A stretch of 64,000 nucleotides of DNA, taken from positions 42,446 to 106,445 of the forward strand of contig NZ_JOJM01000020.1 of the NCBI RefSeq assembly GCF_000720325.1, written 5' to 3'. The notes below the pieces were generated by a model, which was not told the DNA's origin, ran no database searches, and saw nothing but the letters and a program-made list of their open reading frames with translations. Shown in pieces: positions 26,438 to 37,789 of this stretch. The position numbers and the translations under genes were made by a program. Numbering within the stretch: the stretch's first letter is position 1; every line of letters starts with the position of its first letter. This DNA is from Streptomyces sp. NRRL B-1347. Its GTDB lineage: Bacteria; Actinomycetota; Actinomycetes; Streptomycetales; Streptomycetaceae.

Positions 26438-26672
26438 TCGTCCGCTTGTGCGCCAGCAGCTTACGGGTGTGGTCATGGAGGGAATACCTCAGTTGAGTCA
26501 CAGCTCTGCTATGAGCCGGTGCGCGGGACAGTGGCGTCGTACGTGCGAGTCGTTGCCTGTGGAAAGCGTGCTGCGCCGGGCCGTTGCCCCCGACCGGGAG
26601 TGAGCGGTTATCGTCGCTTCCACTGGGGGCCGTGGTCCGGAAGCGGTCACGGGGGGCCGTGGGAGGACGAGC

Positions 26673-29600
26673 GTGCGCCTGACACTGACCGTCGTCGATC
26701 CGATCGGCGGCGGCTCCGCCGACGTCGTGCTCGACGCCGATCCCGAATCCTCCGTCAGGGACATAGCCGCCGAACTGGCCCGCACGGCGGGCCGGGGCGG
26801 CGCGCAGGTCATCCCGCTCGGCCAGCACCAGCAGCCGCCCGACGGCGCCCCGGTGATCTACGTCGACGGGTACGCCGTCGACCCGGACGCCACGGTCGTC
26901 GGCTCGCCCCTGCGCGAGGGCGCCGTCGTCAGCCTCCACGACCCCGCGGGGTGCGTCCCCGGCGAGCCGACCGGCCTGGTCGAGCTGCGCGTGGTGGGCG
27001 GCCCCGCCGCGGGCGCCGTGCACCGGCTCGGCATCGGCCGCTACGACATCGGCAGCGGACCGGCCGCGTACGTCCGCGTCGACGACTCGGAACTCGCCGC
27101 GCGCGCCCTGACGTTGTCCGTCGCCACGGACGGCACCTGCCAGGTCGCCGTCCACGGGGACGACGAGGAGAAGGGCGAAGTCACCCTCGACGGCCGGAAG
27201 TTCACCGAGGTGGAGGGCGACGCCTGGCCCCTCGGCGCACAGATCGCGACCGGGAACACGCTGTTCGAGCTGGCGCGGTACGCGCCGCCGAACGCGGCCC
27301 TCAAGTGGTCCGAGGACGGCGCGGGCCTCGACTACAACCGGCCGCCGCGCCTTCGCCCGCCGGAGCGGCAGACCACCTTCCGCCTGCCGTCGCCGCCACG
27401 GGACTTCGAGGCCCGGCCGCTGCCCTGGCTGATGGCGCTGTTCCCGCTGGTCGGCGCCGTGATCGCCGCGATGATCTTCAATCGCTGGTACTACCTCATC
27501 ATCGCCGGGCTCAGCCCGATCATGCTGTTCGGCAACTACTTCCTGGACAAGAAGCACGGCCGCAAGTCCCACGCCAAGCAGGTCAAGGAGTACAAGGAGA
27601 CCAAGGAGCGCATCGAGAAGGACGCGCAGGACGCCCTGGTCGCCGAGCGGCTCGACCGGCGCCACGCGATCCCCGACCCGGCGACCGTCCTCGCCCTCGG
27701 CACCGGGCCGCGCACCCGTCTGTGGGAGCGGCGCCGCACCGACGCCGACCATCTGCTGCTGCGCTTCGGCACCGGGCGGCTGCCGTCGGACGTCGTCCTC
27801 GACGACCCCGAGCAGGACGAGCACAAGCGGCAGGTCACCTGGAAGATCGAGGACGCGCCGGTGGCCCTGCCGCTGAAGCAGCTCGGCGTCATCGGCCTGG
27901 CCGGGCCCGGCGACTCGGCGGCGGCGCTCGGCCGCTGGGCCGTCGCCCAGACCGCCGCCCTGCACAGCCCGATGGACGTCCAGTTCTACGTCCTGACGGA
28001 GAACTCCGCCTGGGAGACCTGGGACTGGCTGCGCTGGCTGCCGCACGCACGGCCCGGCAGCGGCCAGGAGGTCAACGTGCTGATCGGCACGGACGCCGAG
28101 ACCGTCGGCGCCCGCGTCGGCGAGCTGACGCAGGTCCTCGACGCGCGCGAGAAGGTCAAGCAGGAGAGCCGGGGCCAGACCGGCGGGTTCACTGACCCGG
28201 ACATCGTCGTCGTCTGGGACGGCTCGCGACGCCTTCGGTCGCTGCCCGGCGTCGTCCGGATCCTGCGCGACGGCCCGGCCGTGGGCCTGTACGCGCTGTG
28301 CCTCGACACCGAGCAGCGGTTCCTGCCCGGCGAGTGCCAGGCCTTCGTCGTGGCCGAGCCCAAGGCCCGGGAGCTCGCCGGACCGGCCGCGGGGGCCGCG
28401 CCCGTGGCGGGCGGCATCCCGCCCCGGCCCGCCACCGCACCGGCGGGCGGCGGCTTCCCGTCCTTCCACGCCTGGCACACCACGGACACCGCCGCCGACC
28501 GGGCGGGCGCCACCGACGAGCTGCGCCTGCGCGTGGAGCAGACCGGCGCCCAGCGCCTGCTCGACGTACGCCCCGACTTCGTGTCGCCCGCGTGGTGCCT
28601 GCGCCTCGCGCGCGCCCTGTCGCCGCTGCGCGACATCAGCGGCGAGACCGAGGACTCGGCGCTGCCCGGCGCCAGCCGGCTGCTCGACGTGCTCCAGCTG
28701 GAGCCGCCGTCCCGCGAGGCGATCACCGCGCGCTGGCAGTCGGGCGGACAGTCCACGACGGCCGTCATCGGCGAGTCGTACGACGGCCCGTTCGGCATCG
28801 ACCTGCGCAAGGACGGGCCGCACGGCCTGATCGCGGGCACCACGGGCTCCGGCAAGTCGGAGCTCCTGCAGACCATCGTGGCCGCGCTCGCCGTGGCCAA
28901 CACGCCCGAGAACATGACGTTCGTCCTCGTCGACTACAAGGGCGGCTCGGCGTTCAAGGACTGCGTGAAACTGCCGCACACCGTCGGCATGGTCACCGAC
29001 CTCGACGCGCACCTCGTCGAGCGCGCCCTGGAGTCCCTGGGCGCCGAGCTGAAGCGGCGCGAGCACATCCTCGCCGACGCCGACGCCAAGGACATCGAGG
29101 ACTACCAGGACCTGGTGCGCCGCGACCCCACGCGCGCGCCGGTGCCCCGGCTCCTCATCGTCATCGACGAGTTCGCCTCCATGGTCCGTGACCTGCCCGA
29201 CTTCGTCACCGGCCTGGTCAACATCGCCCAGCGCGGCCGCTCCCTCGGCATCCACCTGCTCCTCGCGACGCAGCGGCCGAGCGGTGTCGTGTCGCCCGAG
29301 ATCCGCGCCAACACCAACCTGCGCATCGCCCTGCGCGTCACCGACGGCGGCGAGTCCTCCGACGTCATCGACGCGCCCGACGCCGGGCACATCTCCAAGA
29401 GCACGCCCGGCCGCGCCTACGTCCGCCTCGGCCACGCGTCCCTCGTGCCCTTCCAGTCCGGCCGGGTCGGCGGCCGCCGCCCCGGCGCCGCCGACCCGCG
29501 GGCGCTCGCGCCCTGGGTCGACGAGCTCACCTGGCCGGGCCTCGGGCGCGCCGCGGCCACCCGGCCCAAGGCCCAGGCCCGCGAGGACGAGGAGATCACC

Positions 29601-31262
29601 GATCTGAAGGTCCTCGTCGACGCGGTCCGCGAGGCCAACACGGCGCTCGCCATCCCCGCCCAGCACAGCCCGTGGCTGCCCGCGCTCGACGAGACCCTGC
29701 TGCTCGACGCCATCGTGTCCCCGCCCGCCCCCGCCGGGGCACTGCCGGCCGCCCCGTACGGCGTCGAGGACCTGCCCGCCGACCAGGCGCGCCGCCCCGT
29801 CGCCGTGGACTTCGCGACCTTCGGGCACCTGATGATCGGCGGCGCCCCGCGCAGCGGCCGCTCCCAGGTCCTGCGCACCATCGCGGGCTCCCTGGCGCGC
29901 ACGCACTCGTGCGCCGACGTCCACCTGTACGGCATCGACTGCGGCAACGGCGCGCTCAACGCCCTGACCCGGCTCCCGCACTGCGGCGCCGTCGTCAGCC
30001 GCAACCAGACCGAGCGCGTGGTCCGCCTCGTCAACCGGCTCAAGGGCGAACTCACCCGCCGCCAGGACCTCCTCGCCGAGAAGGGCTACGCCGACATCGG
30101 CGAGCAGCGGGCCGGTTCCGCGGCCGACGAGCGCCTGCCGCACCTCGTGGTCCTGCTCGACCGCTGGGAGGGCTGGCTGCCCACGCTCGGCGAGATCGAC
30201 CACGGCAGCCTGACCGACGAGGTCACCACGGTCATGCGCGAGGGCGCGAGCGTCGGCATCCACATGGTCCTCACCGGCGACCGCCAGCTCCTCGTCGGCC
30301 GCGTCTCGTCCCTCACCGAGGACAAGTACGGCCTCCGCCTCGCCGACCGCTCCGACTTCTCCATGCTCGGCATCCCCGCCCGCAAGGTCCCCGAGGAGAT
30401 CCCTCCGGGCCGCGCCTTCCGCAACGAGAGCGGTACGGAGACCCAGTTCGCGCTGCTCTCCGAGGACGCCACCGGGCAGGGCCAGGCCGCCGCGCTCGCC
30501 GCCATCGGCGAGGCCGCCACGGTCCGCGACGCCGACGTGCCACGCCGCCTGCGTCCGTTCCGCGTCGACACGCTGCCCGGCCGGATCTCCTTCGACGAGG
30601 CCTGGGAGCTGCGCGACCCCGAGGCCTCGCGCTCCCCGCTGTGGGCCCTGGTCGGCGTCGGCGGCGACGAACTCATGGGCCACGGACCCGACCTGGCCGA
30701 GGGCGTGCCCGCCTTCGTCATCGCGGGCCCCGCCAAGTCCGGCCGCTCCACGGTCCTCATGAACGTCGCCCGCTCCTTCCTCGCGCAAGGCGTACGCCTC
30801 GTCGTCGCCGCGCCCCGGCAGTCCCCGCTGCGCGGGCTCGACGGCACCGAGGGCGTCCTGAAGGTCTTCACCGGCGACGACATCGACGAGGACGACCTCG
30901 AAGAGGCCATCGAGTCGGCGGCCCCCCAGTCCCCGATCGCCGTCCTCGTCGACGACGGCGAGATCCTGGAGGACTGCGACGCCGCGAGCCAGTTCAAGCG
31001 GATCATCCAACGGGGCGCCGACGAGGGCCTGGCCCTCGTGCTCGCCGGGGACGAGGAGGACGTGTGCAGCGGCTTCTCCGGCTGGCAGGTCGACGCGAAG
31101 AAGGGACGGCGCGGGATCCTGCTCTCCCCGCAGGACTCCTCCAGCGGCGACCTCATCGGCGTCCGCATCTCCCGCAGCATGATCGGCGGCCCGGTGACCC
31201 CCGGCAAGGGGATGCTCCACCTGGGCACGGGCGAACCGGCAACGGTGACGACTCCCTCGTAA
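26673..31262 (+). CDS. type VII secretion FtsK/SpoIIIE ATPase with FHA domain (EccC/EssC-like)
   Basis: A 1529-aa motor protein. A ubiquitin-like or FHA-preceding region spans about 1-95, an FHA-like domain about 104-198 (LRVVGGPAAGAVHRLGIGRY) and two membrane helices about 249-290. Three FtsK-type ATPase domains follow. Domain 1 has a full Walker A, GTTGSGKS (722-729), and a DE pair in LLIVIDEFA (D832, E833). Domain 2 has GAPRSGRS (1057-1064) and domain 3 GPAKSGRS (1352-1359), both with Arg for the catalytic Lys. An N-terminal FHA on one chain is the EssC plan rather than the usual actinobacterial EccC plan. The GTG at 26673 follows GGGAGGA. No EccB/D/E or mycosin is nearby. Confidence 0.9.
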   Translation: MRLTLTVVDPIGGGSADVVLDADPESSVRDIAAELARTAGRGGAQVIPLGQHQQPPDGAPVIYVDGYAVDPDATVVGSPLREGAVVSLHDPAGCVPGEPTGLVELRVVGGPAAGAVHRLGIGRYDIGSGPAAYVRVDDSELAARALTLSVATDGTCQVAVHGDDEEKGEVTLDGRKFTEVEGDAWPLGAQIATGNTLFELARYAPPNAALKWSEDGAGLDYNRPPRLRPPERQTTFRLPSPPRDFEARPLPWLMALFPLVGAVIAAMIFNRWYYLIIAGLSPIMLFGNYFLDKKHGRKSHAKQVKEYKETKERIEKDAQDALVAERLDRRHAIPDPATVLALGTGPRTRLWERRRTDADHLLLRFGTGRLPSDVVLDDPEQDEHKRQVTWKIEDAPVALPLKQLGVIGLAGPGDSAAALGRWAVAQTAALHSPMDVQFYVLTENSAWETWDWLRWLPHARPGSGQEVNVLIGTDAETVGARVGELTQVLDAREKVKQESRGQTGGFTDPDIVVVWDGSRRLRSLPGVVRILRDGPAVGLYALCLDTEQRFLPGECQAFVVAEPKARELAGPAAGAAPVAGGIPPRPATAPAGGGFPSFHAWHTTDTAADRAGATDELRLRVEQTGAQRLLDVRPDFVSPAWCLRLARALSPLRDISGETEDSALPGASRLLDVLQLEPPSREAITARWQSGGQSTTAVIGESYDGPFGIDLRKDGPHGLIAGTTGSGKSELLQTIVAALAVANTPENMTFVLVDYKGGSAFKDCVKLPHTVGMVTDLDAHLVERALESLGAELKRREHILADADAKDIEDYQDLVRRDPTRAPVPRLLIVIDEFASMVRDLPDFVTGLVNIAQRGRSLGIHLLLATQRPSGVVSPEIRANTNLRIALRVTDGGESSDVIDAPDAGHISKSTPGRAYVRLGHASLVPFQSGRVGGRRPGAADPRALAPWVDELTWPGLGRAAATRPKAQAREDEEITDLKVLVDAVREANTALAIPAQHSPWLPALDETLLLDAIVSPPAPAGALPAAPYGVEDLPADQARRPVAVDFATFGHLMIGGAPRSGRSQVLRTIAGSLARTHSCADVHLYGIDCGNGALNALTRLPHCGAVVSRNQTERVVRLVNRLKGELTRRQDLLAEKGYADIGEQRAGSAADERLPHLVVLLDRWEGWLPTLGEIDHGSLTDEVTTVMREGASVGIHMVLTGDRQLLVGRVSSLTEDKYGLRLADRSDFSMLGIPARKVPEEIPPGRAFRNESGTETQFALLSEDATGQGQAAALAAIGEAATVRDADVPRRLRPFRVDTLPGRISFDEAWELRDPEASRSPLWALVGVGGDELMGHGPDLAEGVPAFVIAGPAKSGRSTVLMNVARSFLAQGVRLVVAAPRQSPLRGLDGTEGVLKVFTGDDIDEDDLEEAIESAAPQSPIAVLVDDGEILEDCDAASQFKRIIQRGADEGLALVLAGDEEDVCSGFSGWQVDAKKGRRGILLSPQDSSSGDLIGVRISRSMIGGPVTPGKGMLHLGTGEPATVTTPS

Positions 31263-31271
31263 GGGAGATTT

Positions 31272-31400
31272 CAGCCCGTCCGGCGTTTGAGGACGAGGCG
31301 CGGAGCGCCGATTGACGGGGGTCCAAGGGGGCGGAGCCCCCTTGTTCGGGAAGGGGCGCCCGCGCGCGGAGCGCGCTAATGGACACAGCGGGGCGCACCG
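31272..31400 (+). repeat. Streptomyces extragenic hairpin repeat, copy 1
   Basis: The element begins at 31272 (CAGCCCGTCCGGCGTTTGAG, continuing to 31311) and is followed by a GGGGGC-GGA-GCCCCC hairpin around 31326-31341. The same composite recurs at 35934-36020. It occupies the gap between the ATPase and the kinase gene and may end both transcripts. Confidence 0.8.
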
Positions 31401-31406
31401 CGAGGT

Positions 31407-33107
31407 TCAACCCCGGACGCGCCGCAGCCTGGCCGCAGGATCCCCCGCGTCCGGATCCCGGGAGGTGTACTGGAGCTCCGCGCCCACGGGCCGAAGCCAC
31501 ACCGTGTGAGCGGCCTGCGAGCACCCGCCGCCGTTGGACTTCGCCCCGACCCCCTTCACCACCAGCTCCTTCTCCGTGGCCGACTTGAGCGTGAGCACAT
31601 CGACGCACGTGCCGCCGATGAGGTCCGTCTGCGTCACCGTGCCGACCCGCTGCCCCGCCTTCGTGGCCTGGCGGATCGTCACGTCGAAGGTGCCCAGGGC
31701 GACGAGGCCGTCCTGCGCGGAGGCCTTGCCGCGCCACTTGCCGAGGTACCGCTTGGGCACGAGGCCCTTGGACTGGGGGCTGTCGCTCTCCGAGGTGTCG
31801 CCGGACGCGGCGGGCGGGCGCTGCCCCGTGTCGCTGGAGCCGTCCGTGCCGGAACCGGGCAGCACGTCGAACAGGACCGCCGACCCCACAAGCACCGCCG
31901 CGAGCGCCCCGGCCACGGCGAGCGCGACCGTGCAACTCACCTTCCGCCCCCGGCCGTCCGGCGTCCCGGGCGCGGACGTCGCCGCGACGGAGAGGGAGAC
32001 CCGGCCCGGGGATGTCGTGGGCGGGGAGTCCGGGGACGGCGGCCGCGCGTCGGCAGGCCCGCCCTGCGGAGGCACCACCGCGCCCCCGGCCCCCGCCGGA
32101 ACCGGGTCCTCCGTCCCGTACGAGGCGTCCGGCGGCCCGAACACCCCCACCGTGGGCCCCGCGAACGACACCGGCCCGGACGCCGCGACCGCGCTCCCCG
32201 CGCTGTCCTCCCGCGCCTCCAGGTCGAGCAGCCGCACCGCCCTCCGGCTCACGCGCTCCACCAGCGGTCCCGGCAGCCAGCCCGCGGCCACCAGCGGGGC
32301 CGCCCCTGCGGGGGCGAGACGGCGGGCGACCTCGGCCGGGCCGGGGCGCGCCGCCGCGTCCTTCGCGAGGCACGCCGCGGCCACGTCCCGCAACTCGCCG
32401 TCCAGGGCGCCGAGGTCGGGCTCCTCGTGAACGACCTTGTAGAGCAGCGCCGCCGAGGTGTCACCGGCGAAGGGAGGCGTCCCCGTCGCCGCGTACACGA
32501 GTGACGCGCCGAGGGAGAAGACGTCCGCCGCGCCCGTGACGCCCTTGCCGAGGATCTGCTCGGGCGCCATGTAGCCGGGCGAGCCGATGGACACGCCGGT
32601 GGAGGTGAGCGAGGCCGTGCCGTCCGTCGCGCGGGCGATGCCGAAGTCGATCAGGCGCGGGCCGTCGAGGGTCAGCAGGACGTTCGAGGGCTTCACGTCG
32701 CGGTGGACCAGGCCGAGGCCGTGGACGTGCGCGAGCGCCTCCGCGAGGCCCGCGCCGAGGACGCGTACGGAGTGCTCGGGCAGCGGCCCCGCGTCCCGTA
32801 CGGCCTCCGTGAGGGACGGGCCCGCCGCGTATCCGGTCGCCACCCAGGGCTGGGCGGCCTCGGGGTCGGCGTCCAGGACCGGGGCCGTCCACTCGCCGCC
32901 GACCCGCCGGGCCGCGTCGACCTCGCGGCGGAAGCGGGCGCGGAACTCCTCGTCGAGGGCGAAGTGCGGGTGCACGACCTTCACCGCGACCGTACGGCCG
33001 CCCGCGCTGCGGCCCACGTACACGCGGCCCATGCCGCCGGAGCCGAGCCTGCCGAGGAGCCGGTAGGGCCCGACGGCCGCGGGCTCGTCCGGTTCTAGCG
33101 GGTGCAT
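31407..33107 (-). CDS. membrane Ser/Thr protein kinase (PknB-like, no PASTA domains)
   Basis: The 566-aa product has an N-terminal Hanks-type kinase with glycine loop GSGGMG (22-27), catalytic lysine K43 (AVKVV), HRDVKPSN with D137, DFG at 154-156 and GYMAPEQ. A Pro/Ser/Thr-rich linker leads to one helix near 395-417 (ALAVAGALAAVLVGSAVLF) and an extracellular domain with two cysteines (GGTCVDV, GGGCSQA). It is convergent with the FHA-containing T7SS ATPase gene; FHA domains bind phosphothreonine, so the kinase may regulate that ATPase. GGGGGAGG precedes the ATG. Confidence 0.92.
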   Translation of the reverse strand: MHPLEPDEPAAVGPYRLLGRLGSGGMGRVYVGRSAGGRTVAVKVVHPHFALDEEFRARFRREVDAARRVGGEWTAPVLDADPEAAQPWVATGYAAGPSLTEAVRDAGPLPEHSVRVLGAGLAEALAHVHGLGLVHRDVKPSNVLLTLDGPRLIDFGIARATDGTASLTSTGVSIGSPGYMAPEQILGKGVTGAADVFSLGASLVYAATGTPPFAGDTSAALLYKVVHEEPDLGALDGELRDVAAACLAKDAAARPGPAEVARRLAPAGAAPLVAAGWLPGPLVERVSRRAVRLLDLEAREDSAGSAVAASGPVSFAGPTVGVFGPPDASYGTEDPVPAGAGGAVVPPQGGPADARPPSPDSPPTTSPGRVSLSVAATSAPGTPDGRGRKVSCTVALAVAGALAAVLVGSAVLFDVLPGSGTDGSSDTGQRPPAASGDTSESDSPQSKGLVPKRYLGKWRGKASAQDGLVALGTFDVTIRQATKAGQRVGTVTQTDLIGGTCVDVLTLKSATEKELVVKGVGAKSNGGGCSQAAHTVWLRPVGAELQYTSRDPDAGDPAARLRRVRG

Positions 33108-33252
33108 CGCGAGGGCCTCCCCCTGGTGCGCCGTACGCGTACCACTGGCACGGATCAGCCTACGGCCCCGGGAACCCGCGCCCCGGTTTCTCCCTCTACC
33201 CAGAAGGAATTGACCGTATTGCCGTCCTTGTCCCCAGGTCCGTCGAGGTCAC

Positions 33253-34269
33253 ATGAACGTCCGCCGCACCCCCGTCCCCCTGGCCGCCGCCGCGCTCGTC
33301 GCCGTCGCGGCCCTCCTCACCGGCTGCTCGTCCGACGAGGACGAGCCCATGAGCTTCGACGGCCCGAGCGCCTCCGCCCCCGCGCCCGCCAAGGGTCACG
33401 ACGGCAAGGCCTCGGGGACCCGGCTCCCCACCGGCCCCCGCGCCTCCTTCACCACCGAGAGCACCCTCGACGACGGCACCAAGATCGGCGTCACCACGCT
33501 GCGCGGAAAGAAGTCGGGATTCACCGGAAAGGTCTGGGTCTGGGCGCCGAAACAGTATTTCGACCCGAAGTACTCCCACAGCGGCTTTCCCGTACTCATC
33601 GCGCTGCCCGGCGGCCCCGGTTACCCCAATAACTACTGGATGGGCACGGACCTGAAGCTGGAGAGTTCCATCGCCAAGTGGTCGAAGGAGGGAAAGAGCC
33701 TGCCGTTCATCGTGGTGATGCCGGTGCTCAACCCGGACGACAAGTTCTATTACGACGGCAGTGACATACCGGGCCAGCCGAAAATGGGCACCTGGATGAC
33801 CGAGGACGTACCGGATTTCGTCCGGGCGAATTTCCGCACCTTCACGTCCCGCGACGGATGGGGCTTCATGGGGTCGTCGTCGGGCGGCTTCGTGGGCCTG
33901 AAGTCCGTCCTGAAGCACCCGGAGAAGTTCAAGGCCGTCATCGCCTCCGGCCCGGACACCGTGCCCGACTCGCCGCTCTGGCGCGGACACGAGGCGCAGC
34001 GGCTCGCCAACGACCCGGGGCGCCTCGCCGAGCGCCTCATCCGGCGCGGGGGCCCCGAGGTCGACATCGCCTTCCAGGTCGGCACCGCGGAGTCCGGGCA
34101 GCCGAACCTGCGGGCGTTCATGGAGAAGTACGGCAAGGGACCGGTCAAGACCCGGCTCAACGTCATCCAGGGCGGCACGCACAGCGCCCGCTCCTACGTC
34201 CCCGCCATGGACGACGGGCCGATCCAGTGGATCAGCAAGAAGATGCGGGGCCCGGTCCCCAGCAGCTGA
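33253..34269 (+). CDS. lipoprotein alpha/beta-hydrolase (esterase-D/mycolyltransferase type)
   Basis: The 338-aa product has a lipobox LTGC (C25), a linker and a putative-esterase fold. The nucleophile elbow is G207-SSS-G with S209 (GFMGSSSGG), the oxyanion strand is LIALPGGPGYP, and a late histidine sits in IQGGTHSARSY. This family includes antigen-85-like and iron-siderophore esterases; the substrate is not predictable. It has its own transcript, divergent from the kinase gene. Confidence 0.87.
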   Translation: MNVRRTPVPLAAAALVAVAALLTGCSSDEDEPMSFDGPSASAPAPAKGHDGKASGTRLPTGPRASFTTESTLDDGTKIGVTTLRGKKSGFTGKVWVWAPKQYFDPKYSHSGFPVLIALPGGPGYPNNYWMGTDLKLESSIAKWSKEGKSLPFIVVMPVLNPDDKFYYDGSDIPGQPKMGTWMTEDVPDFVRANFRTFTSRDGWGFMGSSSGGFVGLKSVLKHPEKFKAVIASGPDTVPDSPLWRGHEAQRLANDPGRLAERLIRRGGPEVDIAFQVGTAESGQPNLRAFMEKYGKGPVKTRLNVIQGGTHSARSYVPAMDDGPIQWISKKMRGPVPSS

Positions 34270-34296
34270 GGCCCGGACCCCGCGCGGCCGCCGCGG

Positions 34297-35510
<1,214 letters not shown>

Positions 35511-35714
35511 ATGGCTACCGGAACCGTGAAGTGGTTCAACGCCGAAAAGGGCTTTGGTTTCATCGCCCAGGAAGGCGGCGGCCCCGACGTCTTCGTTCAC
35601 TACTCCGCGATCAACGCCAGCGGTTTCCGTTCCCTCGAGGAGAACCAGGCCGTGACCTTCGACGTCACGCAGGGCCCGAAGGGTCCGCAGGCGGAGAACG
35701 TCACCCCCGCCTAA
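35511..35714 (+). CDS. cold-shock domain RNA-binding protein
   Basis: The 67-aa CspA-family protein has RNP1 KGFGFI and RNP2 VFVHY, and the N-terminus [14 protein letters not shown] is typical. It is an OB-fold nucleic acid chaperone. A very strong ribosome binding site (AAGGAGG) lies 5 nt before the ATG. Single gene with its own leader and terminator; known csp genes in streptomycetes sit next to mqnA in this way. Confidence 0.97.
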   Translation: MATGTVKWFNAEKGFGFIAQEGGGPDVFVHYSAINASGFRSLEENQAVTFDVTQGPKGPQAENVTPA

Positions 35715-35768
35715 GGGGCGGCTTGCCTCCCATAAGGGCGGCTTGATCCGGACGGAAGCAGTACCCAA

Positions 35769-35817
35769 GGGGCCCCGCACCCTCGCTTCGGCGAGACCGC
35801 GGGGCCCCTGCCTTTTT
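35769..35817 (+). terminator. intrinsic terminator of the cold-shock gene
   Basis: GGGGCCCCGC (35769-35778) pairs with GCGGGGCCCC (35799-35808), enclosing CTCGC-TTCG-GCGAG, and is followed by TTTTT (35813-35817). Confidence 0.93.
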
Positions 35818-35855
35818 CTGGCGGGGGCGCCCTGGGCGGGGTTCGTCGGCCTGCG

Positions 35856-36020
35856 GCCTCGTCCTCAAACGCCGGACGGGCTGGAAATCTCCGGTGCGGG
35901 CTGCGTCTCGTCTGCGGCCCGCAGCGGCACCATCCAGCCCGTCCGGCGTTTGAGGACGAGGCGCGGAGCGCCGACAAACGGGGGCGCGGGGGCGGAGCCC
36001 CCGGATCGGGAAGGGGCGGG
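35856..36020. repeat. inverted pair of the Streptomyces extragenic repeat
   Basis: A 29-bp sequence at 35856-35884 is the exact reverse complement of 35934-35962, with a 49-bp spacer. The right copy continues into the same GGGGGC-GGA-GCCCCC hairpin (about 35992-36001) as the copy at 31.3 kb. It lies between the csp terminator and the ABC operon end; apart from this the 35715-36041 gap is empty. Confidence 0.85.
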
Positions 36021-36041
36021 CCTGGGGCGCACCCGCGAGGG

Positions 36042-36841
36042 CTAGAGCCGGGTGCGTTCGGGGGTCCAGCCCTCGCTGGGGACGCTGGCCAGGAGCAGGC
36101 GGGTGTAGGCGTGCTCCGGGGCCGCGAGGACCAGTGGCGTCGGCCCCCGCTCCACCACCACGCCCCGGCGCATCACCAGGACCTCGTCCGTGACGTGCCG
36201 CACCACCGCCAGGTCGTGGCTGACGAAGACCAGGGCCACGCCCGTCTCCTCCCGGATCTCCCGGAGGAGCAGGAGTATCTGCGCCTGGATCGACACGTCA
36301 AGGGCGGCGACGGCCTCGTCCAGGACCAGGACCCGCGGATCCACCGCCAGCGCCCGGGCGATCGCGAGACGCTGGCGCTGACCGCCCGAGAGGTCCCGGG
36401 GGCGCGCGTCCGCCTCGCGTGCGCCGAGGCCCACGCGGTCCAGGAGATCGCGGGCCGCCGCACCGCCCTTCTCGTCCTTGCCGTGCAGGCGCAGCGCCGT
36501 ACGGAGGCACTGCGTGGCGGTGAGCCTCGGGTCCAGGGAGACGTACGGGTCCTGGAAGACCATCTGGATCTCCCGTGCCCTGGCCAGGCGGGCCCGGGAG
36601 GTGCGCGGAGTGCGGGGCGCGCGCGGGCGGCCCGCCACGGCGATCTCCCCCCGGTCCGGCGGGACGAGGCCCACCAGCATCCTGGCCACGGTCGTCTTGC
36701 CGGAGCCCGATTCGCCGACGATGCCGAGGGATCCGCCCTCGGGGACCGTGAAGCTCACGTCGTCCGCGGCCCGGTGGGTGCCGCCCCCGGGCAGGGGGTA
36801 CGTCTTGCTCAGCCCGGTGGCCTGGAGCAGGGCGGTCGTGG

Positions 36842-36845
<4 letters not shown>
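36042..36845 (-). CDS. peptide ABC transporter ATP-binding protein (DppF/OppF-like)
   Basis: A 267-aa ATPase with Walker A GESGSGKT, signature LSGGQRQRLAIARAL, Walker B VLVLDEAVAALD and the switch histidine (FVSHDLAVV). It is the last gene of the ABC operon; its GTG overlaps the DppD-like stop by 4 bp (GTGA). Confidence 0.92.

Positions 36846-37788
<943 letters not shown>

Positions 37789-37789
<1 letters not shown>

Noticed and set aside
26070..31220. 1716-codon minus-strand open frame opposite the T7SS ATPase
   Set aside because: Antisense shadow; composition is repetitive Gly/Arg/Val-rich and no motif is present, while the plus strand encodes three ATPase domains.
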